Shown: positions 1 through 11,210 of the stretch, piece by piece
How positions within the stretch are numbered: position 1 is the first letter of the stretch
How the letters are laid out: each line of letters begins with the position of its first letter
From: Sepiola atlantica
Taxonomy: Eukaryota > Mollusca > Cephalopoda > Sepiida > Sepiolidae
DNA length: 64,000 nt
Direction of reading: 5' to 3'
Assembly (NCBI GenBank): GCA_963556195.1
Contig: OY744519.1
Location: forward strand, 107,532,500-107,596,499
Translations under genes and position numbers: made by a program
The notes under the pieces: model-generated
The model's database searches: none
Told to the model about the DNA's origin: nothing
Seen by the model: the letters and a program-made list of their open reading frames with translations, nothing else

Positions 1-192
1 AATATTAAATAAATGATTTTATAATCATCCGGACATCACACACACAGCTAACAACACTCTTCCTGTTATGCAAGATTTAAAAATAAAAATAAATAGTAAG
101 TCATATTTCGTATTCGATTTATTATTTTTGTTTCTTCCAACTTACATCTTACCCGGAATTTGCATTGCCCACATCCTTTCAAAAACTTACTA

Positions 193-196
<4 letters not shown>

Positions 197-246
<50 letters not shown>
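197..246. repeat. (TA)n microsatellite
   Basis: Uninterrupted TA dinucleotide run. It is one of more than twenty such tracts in the window; many sit at the edge of an interspersed repeat. Confidence 0.95.
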
Positions 247-247
<1 letters not shown>

Positions 248-364
248 CATTGAATAAAAATTTAAAGATAAATAATGTATCGTTATATAGTAATCTATTG
301 TGATGATAGAAAGCTCAATATATTGAATAGAGCAATAAATTCAGAAAATGAATGATGAAAATAA

Positions 365-515
365 AAGTTGTACAATTACAATATTTATTAAATTACAAGA
401 AATTCAAAAACAAGGAAGGAACTCATTATCCTTAATCCATGGATTTTCAAAGAAAAATTCTTTTCATCAGAGGATAAAAATCGGTAATGTAAGTATTACC
501 GGCAACATTAAACTT
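365..515 (+). repeat. Interspersed repeat with TTCTTCTCATCAGAGGAT core
   Basis: The segment reads ...CCTTAATCCATGGATTTTC... followed by a CATCAGAGGAT core and a short GGTAATGT/ATTACCGG hairpin. The same module occurs as a fold-back at 26357-26523 and as a diverged copy at 51110-51215. No coding potential. Class unknown. Confidence 0.6.
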
Positions 516-1014
516 TGAAAATTAATTCATATGTATAAAAAAAACTGTTATGGGCTAAAAAGATACTAAATTAGGGCAATCAACCCCAATAAAATGTTGT
601 TAGGGTAAAAAATTGGAAAAAAGGAATATTCAAAGTATTCAAAAGTTCAGATGTTGTCCATAAAAGGCTGAGTATTCCATAGCATTCAGAGACATTCGTG
701 TAGTCTGTATGCGTAAAGATCCGTGGAAAATGCGAAGAGGTGAAAAACGGAATATTCAGTCCGGAAGATCTAAAATGAAAGTTATAGGTCAAAACTATAT
801 TTTCATCATTCATTTTTTTATATATATATATATATATACATATACATTTTTAGGCAAGTTATCTATTTGTGGAAGTTTATGTTCAAACGTAACATTTTTA
901 CATTATTTTTAAAATTCAAAGTAGGTTTTAGTTTTAAAAAGAATTTGATCCTCTAACGTTTCTGATGTCTAAAATAAAGCGGTATAATTCTACTACATTC
1001 TGTCAGCTGGCAAA

Positions 1015-1149
1015 TATCCATGATTGCTAGGGAATTGGATTTTTACAGTCAATGGTAACTAAAGGTCCGGGGTTAAAACCTCAAGTTTGATGTGTTAGCT
1101 ATGCCCAACCACACTGACGAGTCTTCAAAAGACGAAACTCATTTGTGAA

Positions 1150-1152
<3 letters not shown>
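1015..1152 (+). mobile_element. tRNA-derived SINE, degraded copy (family C)
   Basis: The right part reads CCACACTGACGAGTC then GACGAAAC and runs directly into a TA tract. This matches the tails of the better copies at 7770-7930, 19430-19600 (minus) and 57641-57768. The B-box region (GGGGTTAAAACC) is decayed. Assignment rests on the shared tail and on the TA 3' end. Confidence 0.6.
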
Positions 1153-1194
<42 letters not shown>

Positions 1195-1202
<8 letters not shown>

Positions 1203-1813
1203 AATACCCGTCCCAGAAAGGGTAAAATGAATTCCCTGAACAGAACATTTTTTCCCCATTTTTATGTCCCCTTACAAAGATTAAAATCAAGATATAATAA
1301 TACTAAACCTTATTTCTAGAATCCTTATTCCAATTTTGATCAAAACCCATGACATGATTTTTATTCTAGAAAATATATCAAATATATGGCTTAAGCTTAA
1401 GGAGTCTTAAGAAAAAAGTAAAATTCAGGGAATCTTGCTTCATTGGTGTCTAATGACTACGGAGCAAATTCAATGCAAATCTAAAATATTTGAATTTTCA
1501 CATAGGAGTTTGCGCACATTATCCCCCTAAAAACCTTTTAAAATTCCCTAAATATACTGAAAATTGGAGAATATTTATTAATTGATGTCTAATGACTATT
1601 GTTAAAATGTAATAAAAATCGGAAATATCTGAATTTTCACGAAGGTCTTCCCCCCCCCCGTTTTATCCCCTTTGCAGAAAACTAAATATAGCCCTCATTA
1701 CTACCTTTACGCCTAGCAGCTATGTTCCAAAAATCATAATGATCGGTTAAGTAGTTTAAGAGTGAATCCTGTACACACAAACATATAAACATATCTAACT
1801 TCATAAACATATA
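1195..1813 (+). repeat. Interspersed repeat family A, copy 1
   Basis: About 600 bp. It starts with a short hairpin (ACCCGTCCC...GGGT) and GTAAAATGAATTCCC. It ends near GAATCCTGTACA(C/T)ACAAA followed by ATATAAACATAT. Four other near-full copies are at 5128, 15590 (minus), 22631 and 30441. No reading frame is shared by the copies. The element directly abuts a (TA)n tract at its hairpin end. It is probably a non-autonomous transposable element of unknown class. Confidence 0.75.
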
Positions 1814-2341
1814 CATGTGTGTAGGGGTGGGGGCATCATTCTATATGTACATATTTATCATTCCTCCCTCATCAAAGATCATTTACTCCCCCCTCCCACC
1901 TCACCCGTCGAAAGAATGAAACTTATCAGTAAGTACATGCAATCAGTCTTCTTTCTTTCTTTCTATAATGTAGTGAGGAACGGTGCATAACAGATTCGCT
2001 CTGTGATTGCGAAAAATTAGAACAAATGCTTGCATAGTATATTCACTTTTTATTGATGGATGTCTGTAGATGTCAGATATATAGCAACTATGGTGGTGGG
2101 GGTGAGAGAAAAAAAAGGAATCTCTCTTTCTGAGAGGAAATAGTTATTAACTAATGATAATACCGGGACAATTTAGCCCGGAGTGTTCTTGCTAACATCT
2201 GCTGTTTTTGGCCTTTTCTTTTCTGTTTTTAACATCGTGCTTTTTTTGTCTTCATTTTTTCTTGCATACAATGTGTTCTCAAATGTCTATCATTATCTGT
2301 TACAAGTGTTTATCAGTGTTAGATCGTTATCGTATAGTTTA

Positions 2342-2440
2342 GAAGAATACCCGTCCCCCGGCAGGTTCATTTTATGCATTTTTATTTGCTATATTTGTTT
2401 GTTTTTTCCCCCATTCGATAGAATTACCGATACTGTTTAA
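2342..2440 (+). repeat. Family A-like hairpin head fused to a different body
   Basis: Begins AGAAGAATACCCGTCCC like family A, but then continues with TTTATTTGCT(G/A)T...TTTGTTT. The same arrangement recurs at 5938-6045, so this is a second, shorter family sharing the head hairpin. Confidence 0.5.
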
Positions 2441-2552
2441 AATTCCCGATTTCGATTCTAAAATTGCCTAATCTCCTAAAAAAAGTAGAATTTCATTTTT
2501 TTTTTTGCGGAGGGATAGAGGTGGGGGATTTAGCGGAGAGTCCTCATCTACT
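2441..2552 (+). repeat. Family H terminal repeat fragment
   Basis: Contains AAAAAAGTAGAATTTCAT, then a G-rich GAGGTGGGGGATTTAGCGGA stretch and ends in ATCTAC. This matches the right end of family H elements at 11868-11960 and 60560-60645. Only one end is present here. Confidence 0.6.
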
Positions 2553-2908
2553 TTTAAATGTAGATATCATTTTCTTTTTAATTTGACAAACTTCTTAATG
2601 TTTTTTGTTTATGTATTGTAGCCAAGATTTTGATAAACTCATAGTGAAATTTTCATCTATATTTTTCACTTATGCCAGTTTTTTTTCTATTCATCCACTC
2701 GTGCCATTTTTTCCGGTGCCATTTTAAACAAATCTAAATTCGTTATTATGATATATAAATTTTAGTTTTACTGGTAGTTCAAAATCAATAAATATTTATC
2801 ATGTTATCATTAGTACCAGCAATAGAAAATTATTTTTTAGACGACAAAAAAAAAAAAAAAGAAGGAAAATTCAAAGAATCGTTTTTGGAATCTGAAAATG
2901 AGCTCAAA

Positions 2909-2990
2909 TTTTTCCTATTCCGATATCCCCAAAAGTTCCGATTTTTCCTATTCCGATATCCCCAAAAGTTCCGATTTTTCCTATTCCGAT
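2909..2990. repeat. 33-bp tandem repeat, about 2.5 units
   Basis: The unit TTTTTCCTATTCCGATATCC... is repeated at an exact 33-bp spacing (2909, 2942, 2975). Because 33 is a multiple of three the forward frame stays open, which explains the small open frame with a repeated FLFRYPQKFR peptide. There is no other sign of coding. Confidence 0.9.
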
Positions 2991-3589
2991 TAATCGTCCT
3001 AACACTAGTTTATTTACGTTTTGTCAATTAGATAACAACCGAATTAGATAAGGTTTCTTTTCTGTTATATACACACAACGGACACATATATTCACTGACT
3101 GGTCAAGATGACTCTAAAAAATTATTACTAATGGAAATTTGGTGTCTGTCGATCTGAAGTCGAAACTATACTATTGTTCCCAAGTTGAACAAGACGTTAT
3201 AAATAGAATTCTGTCGTTGTCACTTTAAAAGTGACATTCATTTTATTCATTGAAAGAATATTTAGTTCACAATTATTTTTATAGTAAAAAAGAGATTATT
3301 GATTTAAAAAAAAATTAAAGTGTTATAATGAATAAATTTATTAAAACATTATATTTATTAAAAAACAGTACTTTTATGGTAAAAAGTTGGATAGTATAAA
3401 GTTGACCGTGGGTTTATTTTCGGTAGCCTCAGTCTCGTAACTCCTGCTTCCCCCTATTTTGTCCTTTAGTCCTAACATTGTATAAGCAATGTTTATGACA
3501 AAGGAGGAAGAATTGCTGTTTTCTGGATTCTGGATCTGATGTTATTTTGAGAGAGTGGTATGTGGAGATTTTCAATCCTCTTATAGTAT

Positions 3590-3672
3590 TTATCATCATT
3601 CAGCTTTTAATTTACCTATCTCATTAACTCTTATCCTCAAGTGGTTTGGGCCTTGATAAGTGGTGGCTCATT

Positions 3673-3708
<36 letters not shown>
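3590..3708 (+). mobile_element. LINE 3' terminus with 33-A tail
   Basis: The sequence CTTATCCTCAAGTGG...CCTTGATAAGTGGTGGCTC-ATTAGT runs into 33 adenines (3676-3708). The same 3' end is found at 12745-12805, 39630, 40200-40255 and 43150-43210. On the minus strand it ends the LINE at 27250-29250. It is a 5'-truncated copy of that LINE family; the pure A tail suggests a relatively recent insertion. Confidence 0.75.
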
Positions 3709-3710
<2 letters not shown>

Positions 3711-4849
3711 CGGGAGATAAGTAAATGTGGAATTGATATGGGGTCCAGCTAGTATTTATTGGGCCGAATTATTAAAAACTTATATATATTTAATCCTAGC
3801 GATATTTTCATTTTGCTAAGTAATATTGCAGAGGGGGGGAGAAGGAGCCCTTCTCTCACATTCAGAAGGCCTCACACTGTCACTCATTAAAAACTGGATT
3901 TTATTTAATAAGAGATAATTTTTGGTATGCACCGGTTCTTGTTTTGAGTTTTCTTTCAGACGTGTTTTGATTGGTTAATCGACCTAATTTGTTATAGTTT
4001 TGACTAATGGCTGTGTTTGTTTCAAATTCGTGGTAACCTATCACTGAAAATGCATTCCAATTACTGTAGATAATTTAACTTCGAATGACTTAAAATAAAA
4101 CTTATTTTCGCTTTCATTCCAAATGTAAACAAACGAACTGCGATGATTTTTTTAAGGAACGTAAATAAATAAAATTTATTATTGGCTTCCAGTGAAAGAT
4201 AAGACAAATCTCCTAAAGCAATGTGGTTAAAAACATTACAAGCTAATTCCTATTTCAATTACCTAAATTAGGCAAAATTCATGTGTTTAAAAAACAGGTT
4301 AATTCTTGTTTAAGGCACCTAAATTATTTAGAGCGAAATATGTTTCAGCTTGTTTGTTCTTTTGTTCATAAGTGTGTAAGAGTGTGTGTGGAGGGGTGAG
4401 CGCAAAACAAACGATCATTTATGAAAGCCAAAATAAACATTCTATGTTGGGTGAATACAGATAGTTATTAATAAAATTATTAATATTCAAAAGTCATTGC
4501 AAAATTATGGAATTAAAAAATATTAGCTTTTTCACAAATGAATATCGAAAAAAATGATCTGGTATTAAATTGGTACCCGGTGATTTGGCTGGCAGTATTA
4601 GGACTTCTGACTGTCAGAGTTACAACTTCTCCACCTTCCTTTATTTATCACTAATAAAAATTAAATATAGATCAGTATCAAATATAAAAATTGATATTAT
4701 CGATTGAAAATAAAATTATTGTTTTAACATGGACAAATATTTGCCTTAAATCACTGACGAAACAGATTTTTGTATGTAACTTAGAGTAAAATAATCTATT
4801 AATCACAAAAGTACATCAGCAATTGTCTTTATATTATATATAAAAAGAT

Positions 4850-4865
4850 ATATATAATATCTCAT

Positions 4866-4907
<42 letters not shown>

Positions 4908-4923
4908 ATGAGATATTATATAT
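4850..4923. repeat. 74-bp perfect palindrome centred on (TA)n
   Basis: The left half ATATATAATATCTCATAACAA plus a TA run is matched exactly by its reverse complement in the right half, with no spacer. It could form a cruciform or hairpin. Confidence 0.9.
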
Positions 4924-5072
4924 GTATATATATATATGTCTGTTTGTGTAAAGGGCACAGAACAATAATACAGAATAAAATATTTCCAAATTGTCTTTGA
5001 AATGACCGTATGCCATATAATTCGTTGGTTTTGAATTCTTGGAACGATGTTCAAATTTTGTTGATCCCAACT

Positions 5073-5075
<3 letters not shown>

Positions 5076-5127
<52 letters not shown>
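5076..5127. repeat. (TA)n microsatellite bordering family A
   Basis: TA run with a single TATACA interruption near its start. It ends exactly where family A copy 2 begins. Confidence 0.9.
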
Positions 5128-5129
<2 letters not shown>

Positions 5130-5765
5130 TAGAAGAATACCTGTCTCAGGACGGGTAAAATTAATTTCCTAAACAGAAGTTTTGCACTACTTTTATGTCC
5201 CCTCATGAAGATTAAAATCAATATATGATGATATTAAACCCTTATGTCAAGAATCCTAGTTCCAATTTTGATCAAAATCCATAACATGACTTTTATTCTA
5301 GAAAATGTATCAAATTTTTAAGGCTGAAGCTTAAGGTGTCTTAATGAGAAATTGAAATTCAGGGAAGCTTGCTTAATTATGTCTAATGAATATGGATCAA
5401 ATTTAAGGCAAATCCAAAAGAATTGAATTCTTTAATTGGGAGGTTGTACTCATATTATGATCCCTAAAACTCTTTAAACTACTCCAGAAAACTGGAATGT
5501 AGGGAATATGTATTAATCGATGTGTAATACCTATTGCTAAAATATCACAAAAATCAGAAGTATTTGAATTTTAATGAAGGGCTTCCACCCGTTTTTTGCG
5601 ACTTTTGTATAAAGCTAAAATAAAGTAAATATAGCCGATATTATGCACCATTAGGCTTTGCAGCTGTATTTCGACATTCATAATGATAGATTCATTAGTT
5701 TATGAGTTTATCATGTACAAGGAAATATATATATAAGCATATACACATACCTAACTTTATATACA
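5128..5765 (+). repeat. Interspersed repeat family A, copy 2
   Basis: Starts AGAAGAATACCTGTCTCAGG-ACGGGT, the family A hairpin head. It proceeds through the same internal blocks (GTCTAATGA, TTAATCGATGT) to a ...ATATAAGCATATACACATACC end. Not coding. Confidence 0.75.
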
Positions 5766-5805
5766 TGCACCCCTAAATGTTAAAGTTTACAAAAAGAAAA
5801 TTGTG

Positions 5806-6045
5806 CCTATGTTACCCACCGTGTTGCCTCGAATATATATTCCAAAATTCATAATTATCTGTTCATTACTTTAGGAGATTAGTCTGTACATAGAAAAAAT
5901 ATAAGTAGATATAAATATATACACATACCTAATTAAAAGAATACCTGTTCCTGGATGGATACCTGCTATGTTTATATGAATGTTTATTTGCTGTTTTTAT
6001 TTGTTTACTGTTTTTCGACCAGGTGACAACCGAAATAGCTTGTTA
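5806..6045 (+). repeat. Family A 3' fragment followed by a second hairpin-head element
   Basis: 5806-5935 repeats the last part of family A (CCAAAATTCATAATTATC...GTACATAGAAA). From about 5938 an AGAATACCTGTTCCTGGATGG head starts the shorter related repeat also seen at 2342. Confidence 0.55.
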
Positions 6046-6869
6046 TTAAAAATTGTTAAAGTTAAAAAATCTGTCCAGAATGGTGTAAATATAAGCTACC
6101 CTACATATATGTCTCTTTCTGTTATTTAAAAACTGTTAACTAACTTCGTCTATTTTTTTTCACTTTGAACTCCATGAACTAATGTAATAATGGCAAGCAA
6201 ATTTTCTTCTGATTCTCTTCTCTTCGTTTTTCCGTTCCTGATTCTCTCCATTGTCGTTTTTTACCAAATATCCTCTCTAAGCAGGAAGTTATTACGAAAC
6301 GAGGATAGGAGGCAACAATTTGCCAAGATGAGGCCACTTTTTTTTGTTTCGTTCTAATTCGAATACATCAGTTTAGGAATGGCTTCCGTTATAGAAGCAG
6401 CGAGTGGAATCTCTCTTAGAGTCTGTAGAGACATTCTAACCTGGTAAAGGCAACAATATTATTTCTTGTTTTTTTTTCATATCAACAAAAGCCACTTTAC
6501 TGCAAAGGATAAATCATCCAACAAAATCTTGTATGCTCTCTGTAAATTGTGTTTTTAATCACAAAAAAAACAACTTTGGTAACAAAATAATAGAAAAGGT
6601 AAAATCGAAAAAGTTCATGAAAGTCACAAAATCAGATCAAATCAAAAAGGTACAAAACAAAATTTAAAAACAAGTCACCGAAATGAATAAAATAGTCACA
6701 AAAAATCTTGTACACTATTTTTGAAGTGATATACTTCTCCATAATATCAAATTTATAATTAATCTTTCTGATTGAATTGTGGATGGCCTTTAGAAAAGTT
6801 TTCATTGTGTTGTCAGATAACTTATCAGTAAGGAGACAAATTAACGATGATATGAAAGATATCAGACTA
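6046..6869. other. Unassigned AT-rich stretch
   Basis: No gene or recognised repeat is seen. The one longer minus-strand open frame (6632-6889) has the Lys/Asn/Ile/Phe-rich composition of random AT-rich DNA. Confidence 0.5.
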
Positions 6870-6970
6870 TGCTTATGATCTCGATTCACGGCGATGGTGT
6901 GCTGGTGAGTCTAAACCATACTGATGAGTTTTAATAACAATGAAACAGAGCTGTCTGTCAATGACTATTT
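6870..6970 (+). mobile_element. SINE family C tail fragment
   Basis: Contains CCATACTGATGAGT followed by ACAATGAAACAGAGCTGTCTGTCAATGACTAT. This corresponds to the TGATGAGTC...GACGAAAC...GTCTGTGGATAACTAT tail of family C. The tRNA-like head is largely lost. Confidence 0.55.
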
Positions 6971-7325
6971 CTGATTAGTTATATATATTTATTTGAATAA
7001 TACAAAGATAATTATTTTATGTTAGATCCTACCGTGATAGGCATATGCTCAATATTGGGGATAGAGTATTGTTATAGAAATATATATATATATATATATT
7101 CGAAAAAATATGACCCATCAAGCTCAAGTTAGTGTTTTAATCAGGAAAATAGTGAGTTTGCAAAGCCACTTTAATATAAGAAATACAAATATAAAATCCC
7201 AAATTATTCATTTTCTGCTCGCTATATACCCCCCCCCCCATTCGGCAATAGGTTAAATACTGTGGTATTTTTCCTTTTGTTACGGACTATTTCAATCTTC
7301 TTCTTATTTATTTGTGTTATTGCAT

Positions 7326-7366
7326 TAGAGAGAGAGAGAGAGAGATAGAGAGAGAGATAGATAGAG

Positions 7367-7425
<59 letters not shown>
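7326..7425. repeat. (GA)n microsatellite
   Basis: About 100 bp of AG repeats, with AGAT interruptions in the first half. Confidence 0.95.
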
Positions 7426-7429
<4 letters not shown>

Positions 7430-7769
7430 AAAATAAGAGTGGGGAGAGGTCGTACTACATACAGTGAGTGAAAAAGAGAGTGATCAACAGAAACTTTGTA
7501 AAAGCTGTGTCACTTGGTGAGTTAATTGCAAATTAATCTTAATTAAAACAATTGTAATAGCTTTTTTAAACATAACTCAATCCCGAAACAAAGAGATATT
7601 TTAGAATGTATTTTGCATGATTAAAATATATTGGAAAAATCCTTAGGGAAAAAGACGTTGATTAACTCGGCTTTACTATAATAATATATAAAGCGTATAT
7701 TGGTATTAGTTGTGTGGTAAAAAAATATATGTAAACAAGGAAGTACATATATAGCGCTATAATTTTTTC

Positions 7770-7928
7770 TAATGTGAGTGAGGTGTTTGTTGGTGCAGTA
7801 GATTTGGTATTTGATTGCTGATCACATTTGGATGTGATCGGCAGTTCAGGTTTCGAATCTGTATGGATACACTTGCTATGTCTAGCCACACTGATGAGTC
7901 GTAGATGAGAAAACAGCTGCCTGTGGTT

Positions 7929-7930
<2 letters not shown>
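7770..7930 (+). mobile_element. tRNA-derived SINE (family C)
   Basis: The tRNA-like head carries a clear B box (CAGGTTTCGAATCTG). It is followed by the family tail CCACACTGATGAGTCGTAGA...CTGTGGTTGACATATA, which passes into a 50-bp TA tract. Internal pol III A/B boxes and a simple-sequence tail are typical of cephalopod tRNA SINEs. No flanking duplication could be read because of the TA tract. Confidence 0.75.
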
Positions 7931-7983
<53 letters not shown>

Positions 7984-8017
7984 TACACCTACGGCAGTAA
8001 AACCAAAAAAAGGAGAG

Positions 8018-8510
8018 TAACGCACCCGATCAGCTTCAACTTAATTTTTCTTTTATATTTTAAAAGCAATTTATATTTTTCTTCATCTTGTATTATCGAA
8101 AAATGCATGCGGAATCTAATGGTGTTGGTCGCATTCTACAAATAATTGTAGTAAAAAAGATGCAAGGTAAAAATCATGAAAATCCATGTTATTAACGCCC
8201 CCCCCCCTCCATCAGCTTTAATTCAGAATTGTGTCCTTATTTTAAAAGCAAACTATACTTTACTTAAACTTAAAATATAGAAAAAATGCATGAGGAATCT
8301 AATGGTGTTGGTCCCATTCTACAAACACTTGTACTAAAAATGATGTAAGATAAGATATCATGAAAAGAAAATTCACTAACGCTTCTGATTATGTTCAAAT
8401 CAATCAATCTTTTTTATTTTAAAAGAACACTATTTTATTTAAGCTTAAATGATAGAAACATGCATGAGAAATTCAATAATGAAAACCGCATCCAAAGATA
8501 TCAACAAGAA
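8018..8510. repeat. Three tandem diverged units of about 175-184 bp
   Basis: Units start at TAACGC at 8018, 8193 and 8377. Each contains TTTTAAAAGCAA or a variant, then ATGCATG(A/C)GGAATCTAATGGTGTTGGTC and ATTCTACAAA. The third is the most diverged. It resembles a short satellite array; no coding. Confidence 0.8.
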
Positions 8511-9390
8511 AAAAAAGAAGAATTTTTGTAAAAAAAATTGGCATGATAATTTGATTCTTATATAAAAACAATAAAAAAATAATTACCGGTAAATTAACGA
8601 ATCACAGAATAGTATTCTCTCATTCCTAATCCAGTCCATTACTACATTACGATCAGTGGCGGCTCGTAGCTAAGATTAGTGCGAGTGCTGCTTCAGAAAA
8701 GTTTTACCCATTGTTTTAAAACCGTGTAAAAGGAAAAAGACCATATGAGAAAAATTATACATAATTTATAAATAAAACTGCCGGCAACTTTTTAAAACAA
8801 ATTCTACTCGGAATATGAGACAAGGTAAAAAAAAAAAGAAAGATGAATTATTTCAATTTATTTCCTGTGATCTTTTTTTTTACATATTTTTTGTTTTTAA
8901 ATCAAACAATAACGTTATTTTATTTTTTTTTAAAATTCGATTACAGTATTGTAGATTAACCTCCACCCCTCCCCCAAAGTAAGATTCTACTTTCTATAGG
9001 CGATTATGTGTGAATACTCTAAAAAACATGGCAAGAAAAAACCTATCATTTTAGAATTTAGAGAACGACATCAGTTTCACATATAAATTTAACATAAAAT
9101 GATATCTAATTTCCAAGCAATATCTAGGGCAGTTAACCTTTTTTTGTTATGAGAAATAAATTCTCTGCGTTTTTTAGGGGGTGGGGTCTACTTTTTTAGG
9201 TGATTATGTGTGGTTTTACAACTTTGCCACTCGGACTTAGAGTTAGCGGTAAAAAGATTAAGTAAATTGTCCTAAAAACTTAGAATGGTTTGAAAATAGG
9301 GTATCATTTTATGTTTAATTTATATTCGAAACTGATTACCCACTCTAAATTCTAAATTAATTGTAATTTTTTTCCTTCTTTTCGCAAAGA

Positions 9391-10049
9391 TGTGGGGGAT
9401 GCTAACGCATTCTATTCCTCTTAAATATTGAAGAAAAACGAGCAAGAAAACGTCAACATTCAACACAAATGAAGGGCAAATAAAATATCCAATATTCAAA
9501 CATTTATAAGAACAACAACAATTTATTTTGCATTTTTACACATAAAAATTATGTTCCATATTTGACGAAAGTCTTTTAGCGTCTTTTGGATAAATGTCTC
9601 TTTGACGGCTTGAAAGAAATAAGTGTCTTTTTGTTATTTAAAGCAATGTCTCTTTAAATAAGTTTTGTATGGAGAAAAACGCACGTGTGTGTGTGTGTGC
9701 ATGTGTGTGCGCGTGTAATTGAAAAGAGAGAAAGAAAATGCCAAGCTTACTATGAGTGTCCAGCAGTCAGAAAAGGAAAGACATTGTTGACGAGACCGTT
9801 ACTTGCTGGTGAGCGGCTGAAAAGAAGGAAAGACGAAGCGCCAGTGTCGTTCTGTCAAGGCTGTGCGAGTAGAAGAGGTCGATTTCCGTTTGCAAAGGTT
9901 TTTATAGTCCGAAGGGCAGATAACTCTGGTGTCGCTTTCCAGCGCCACCTGTTGGTGAAAAGGCGACACCTAACGGCCAACCGGTGTAGTTATGTTTTGA
10001 AAGGGAGGTCGTACTTGTCTCCCCTTAGTTATTTGGATGTTAATCCGAT
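9391..10049 (+). repeat. 5' long terminal repeat
   Basis: Starts TGTGGGGGATGCTAACGC and ends TTAATCCGAT. It differs from the other LTR at only about four substitutions (near 9514, 9599, 9671 and 10010) plus the length of an internal GT tract (~9685-9715). That implies a young insertion. A frame of about 110 residues is open through the second half in both LTRs, but its composition (Arg/Lys-rich, no known domain) does not identify a protein. Confidence 0.85.
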
Positions 10050-10266
10050 AAAACCCCCCTCAGATTGAAAAATATTGAAAATATTATTCAATATGTACAG
10101 TTGTAGATGAGAAGCATTCTTTGTGGGTATGTCTGTTTTGCTGTTGAAGATTAGAAAAAGTAGTTTGCACGCTACATATTTCTGTTTTTCCATCTGTATT
10201 GAAATTGATCGCAAGTGGGTCTTCGGAATTGAGTGTTTGTAACGCATGTGGATCTGCGTAGTTGTT

Positions 10267-10436
10267 GATGAGTGAGCACAAGTGAGTCTGTGCAGTTGCT
10301 GATGAATGAGCACAAGTGAATCTGTGCAGTTGTTGATGAATGAGCACAAGTGAGTCTGTGCAGTGGTTGATGAATGAGCACAAGTGAGTCTGTGCAGTGG
10401 TTGGTGAATGAGCACAAGTGAATCTGTGCAGTTGTT
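10267..10436. repeat. 34-bp minisatellite, five units, inside the LTR element
   Basis: Units start exactly every 34 bp (10267, 10301, 10335, 10369, 10403). The core is GATGAATGAGCACAAGTGAG followed by TCTGTGCAGTTGTT. As 34 is not a multiple of three, the reverse strand cycles through all frames. Every frame stays open, which produces long artefactual reverse reading frames of up to 199 codons. Confidence 0.95.
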
Positions 10437-10939
10437 GATGTTGTTCATGTTAATTAGTCCGTGTTGTGGAACTGATGAACAAACATCTAGTTGTTGAGAT
10501 TGGTGGTACACTATGGTCAAAATCAGATGCACAAATGTCTGCAAGTGAGTTAGCAGGTCCAGGTACAAGTGGGTCTGTACTGGTGTTGGTGCGCGTCGTT
10601 CGAGTTGATGTGTCCTCCTGTAGATCATCGAACGTCCAGTTGTTGAGTATTTTAGTCGTGCTAATGCAGTTGTACTCGTTTTGAACTGGTGTGATTTCTT
10701 CCCAGTGATGTCCGGAAATGTTTGGTGCTTGCTGAGCCTGACTTTTTACAACCAGTATTAAGTCTTGAGGCTTGGTGATGTTGTTCGTGTTTGGCTGAGT
10801 TTGTAATCATGTGTTGTCTGTTTTGTAGTTTTCTTTTCTTTTCTATATATATTTCCAACACGTGGGTAGAAAGGAAAAAGAAAAGAAAAAAATGGGGTCA
10901 TAATTTGTTTCACACGAGGAATGACGTTTTTGTTTTCGT

Positions 10940-11190
10940 TTGTTTGAATGTTAGTTTCCACGTAGAGAAAGAATGGCGGCTTCTCTTTCCCTTGTTGAAA
11001 AGAAAGAAAAAAAAATTCGTATTTTCTTTCTTTTTTTTTTTTCTTTTTTTTTTTTTTTGTTTGAATTTTCATTTCCACGTGGTAAGAGAAAAAAGATGGC
11101 GGCTTCCCTTTTTTTGCTTGTTGTTGAGACAGAAAACAAATTTGTATTTTCCTTTTTGTTGTTCGAATACTGGAATCTTATTAAATAAAT
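10940..11190. repeat. Tandem imperfect duplication with ATGGCGGC motifs
   Basis: Two ~120-bp halves each run GTTTGAAT...TTTCCACGT, a purine stretch, ATGGCGGCTTC, then TTGTTGA and (A/T)TTCGTATTTTC or similar. The second half carries AAGATGGCGGC (11093-11103), the first GAATGGCGGC (10971-10980). The pyrimidine run between them (11021-11058) is low complexity. Confidence 0.75.
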
Positions 11191-11210
11191 GTTCAACGGG
11201 GTCACAAAAT

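Noticed and set aside
4803..5129. Long Tyr/Ile open frames over TA tracts, here and near 7662-8145, 25445-25693, 50446-50836 and 58638-59027
   Set aside because: They are translations of (TA)n or (TATATG)n and carry no coding signal.
10029..10628. 199-codon minus open frame
   Set aside because: It is produced by the 34-bp minisatellite and by low stop density. It crosses the LTR boundary, and no domain is visible.
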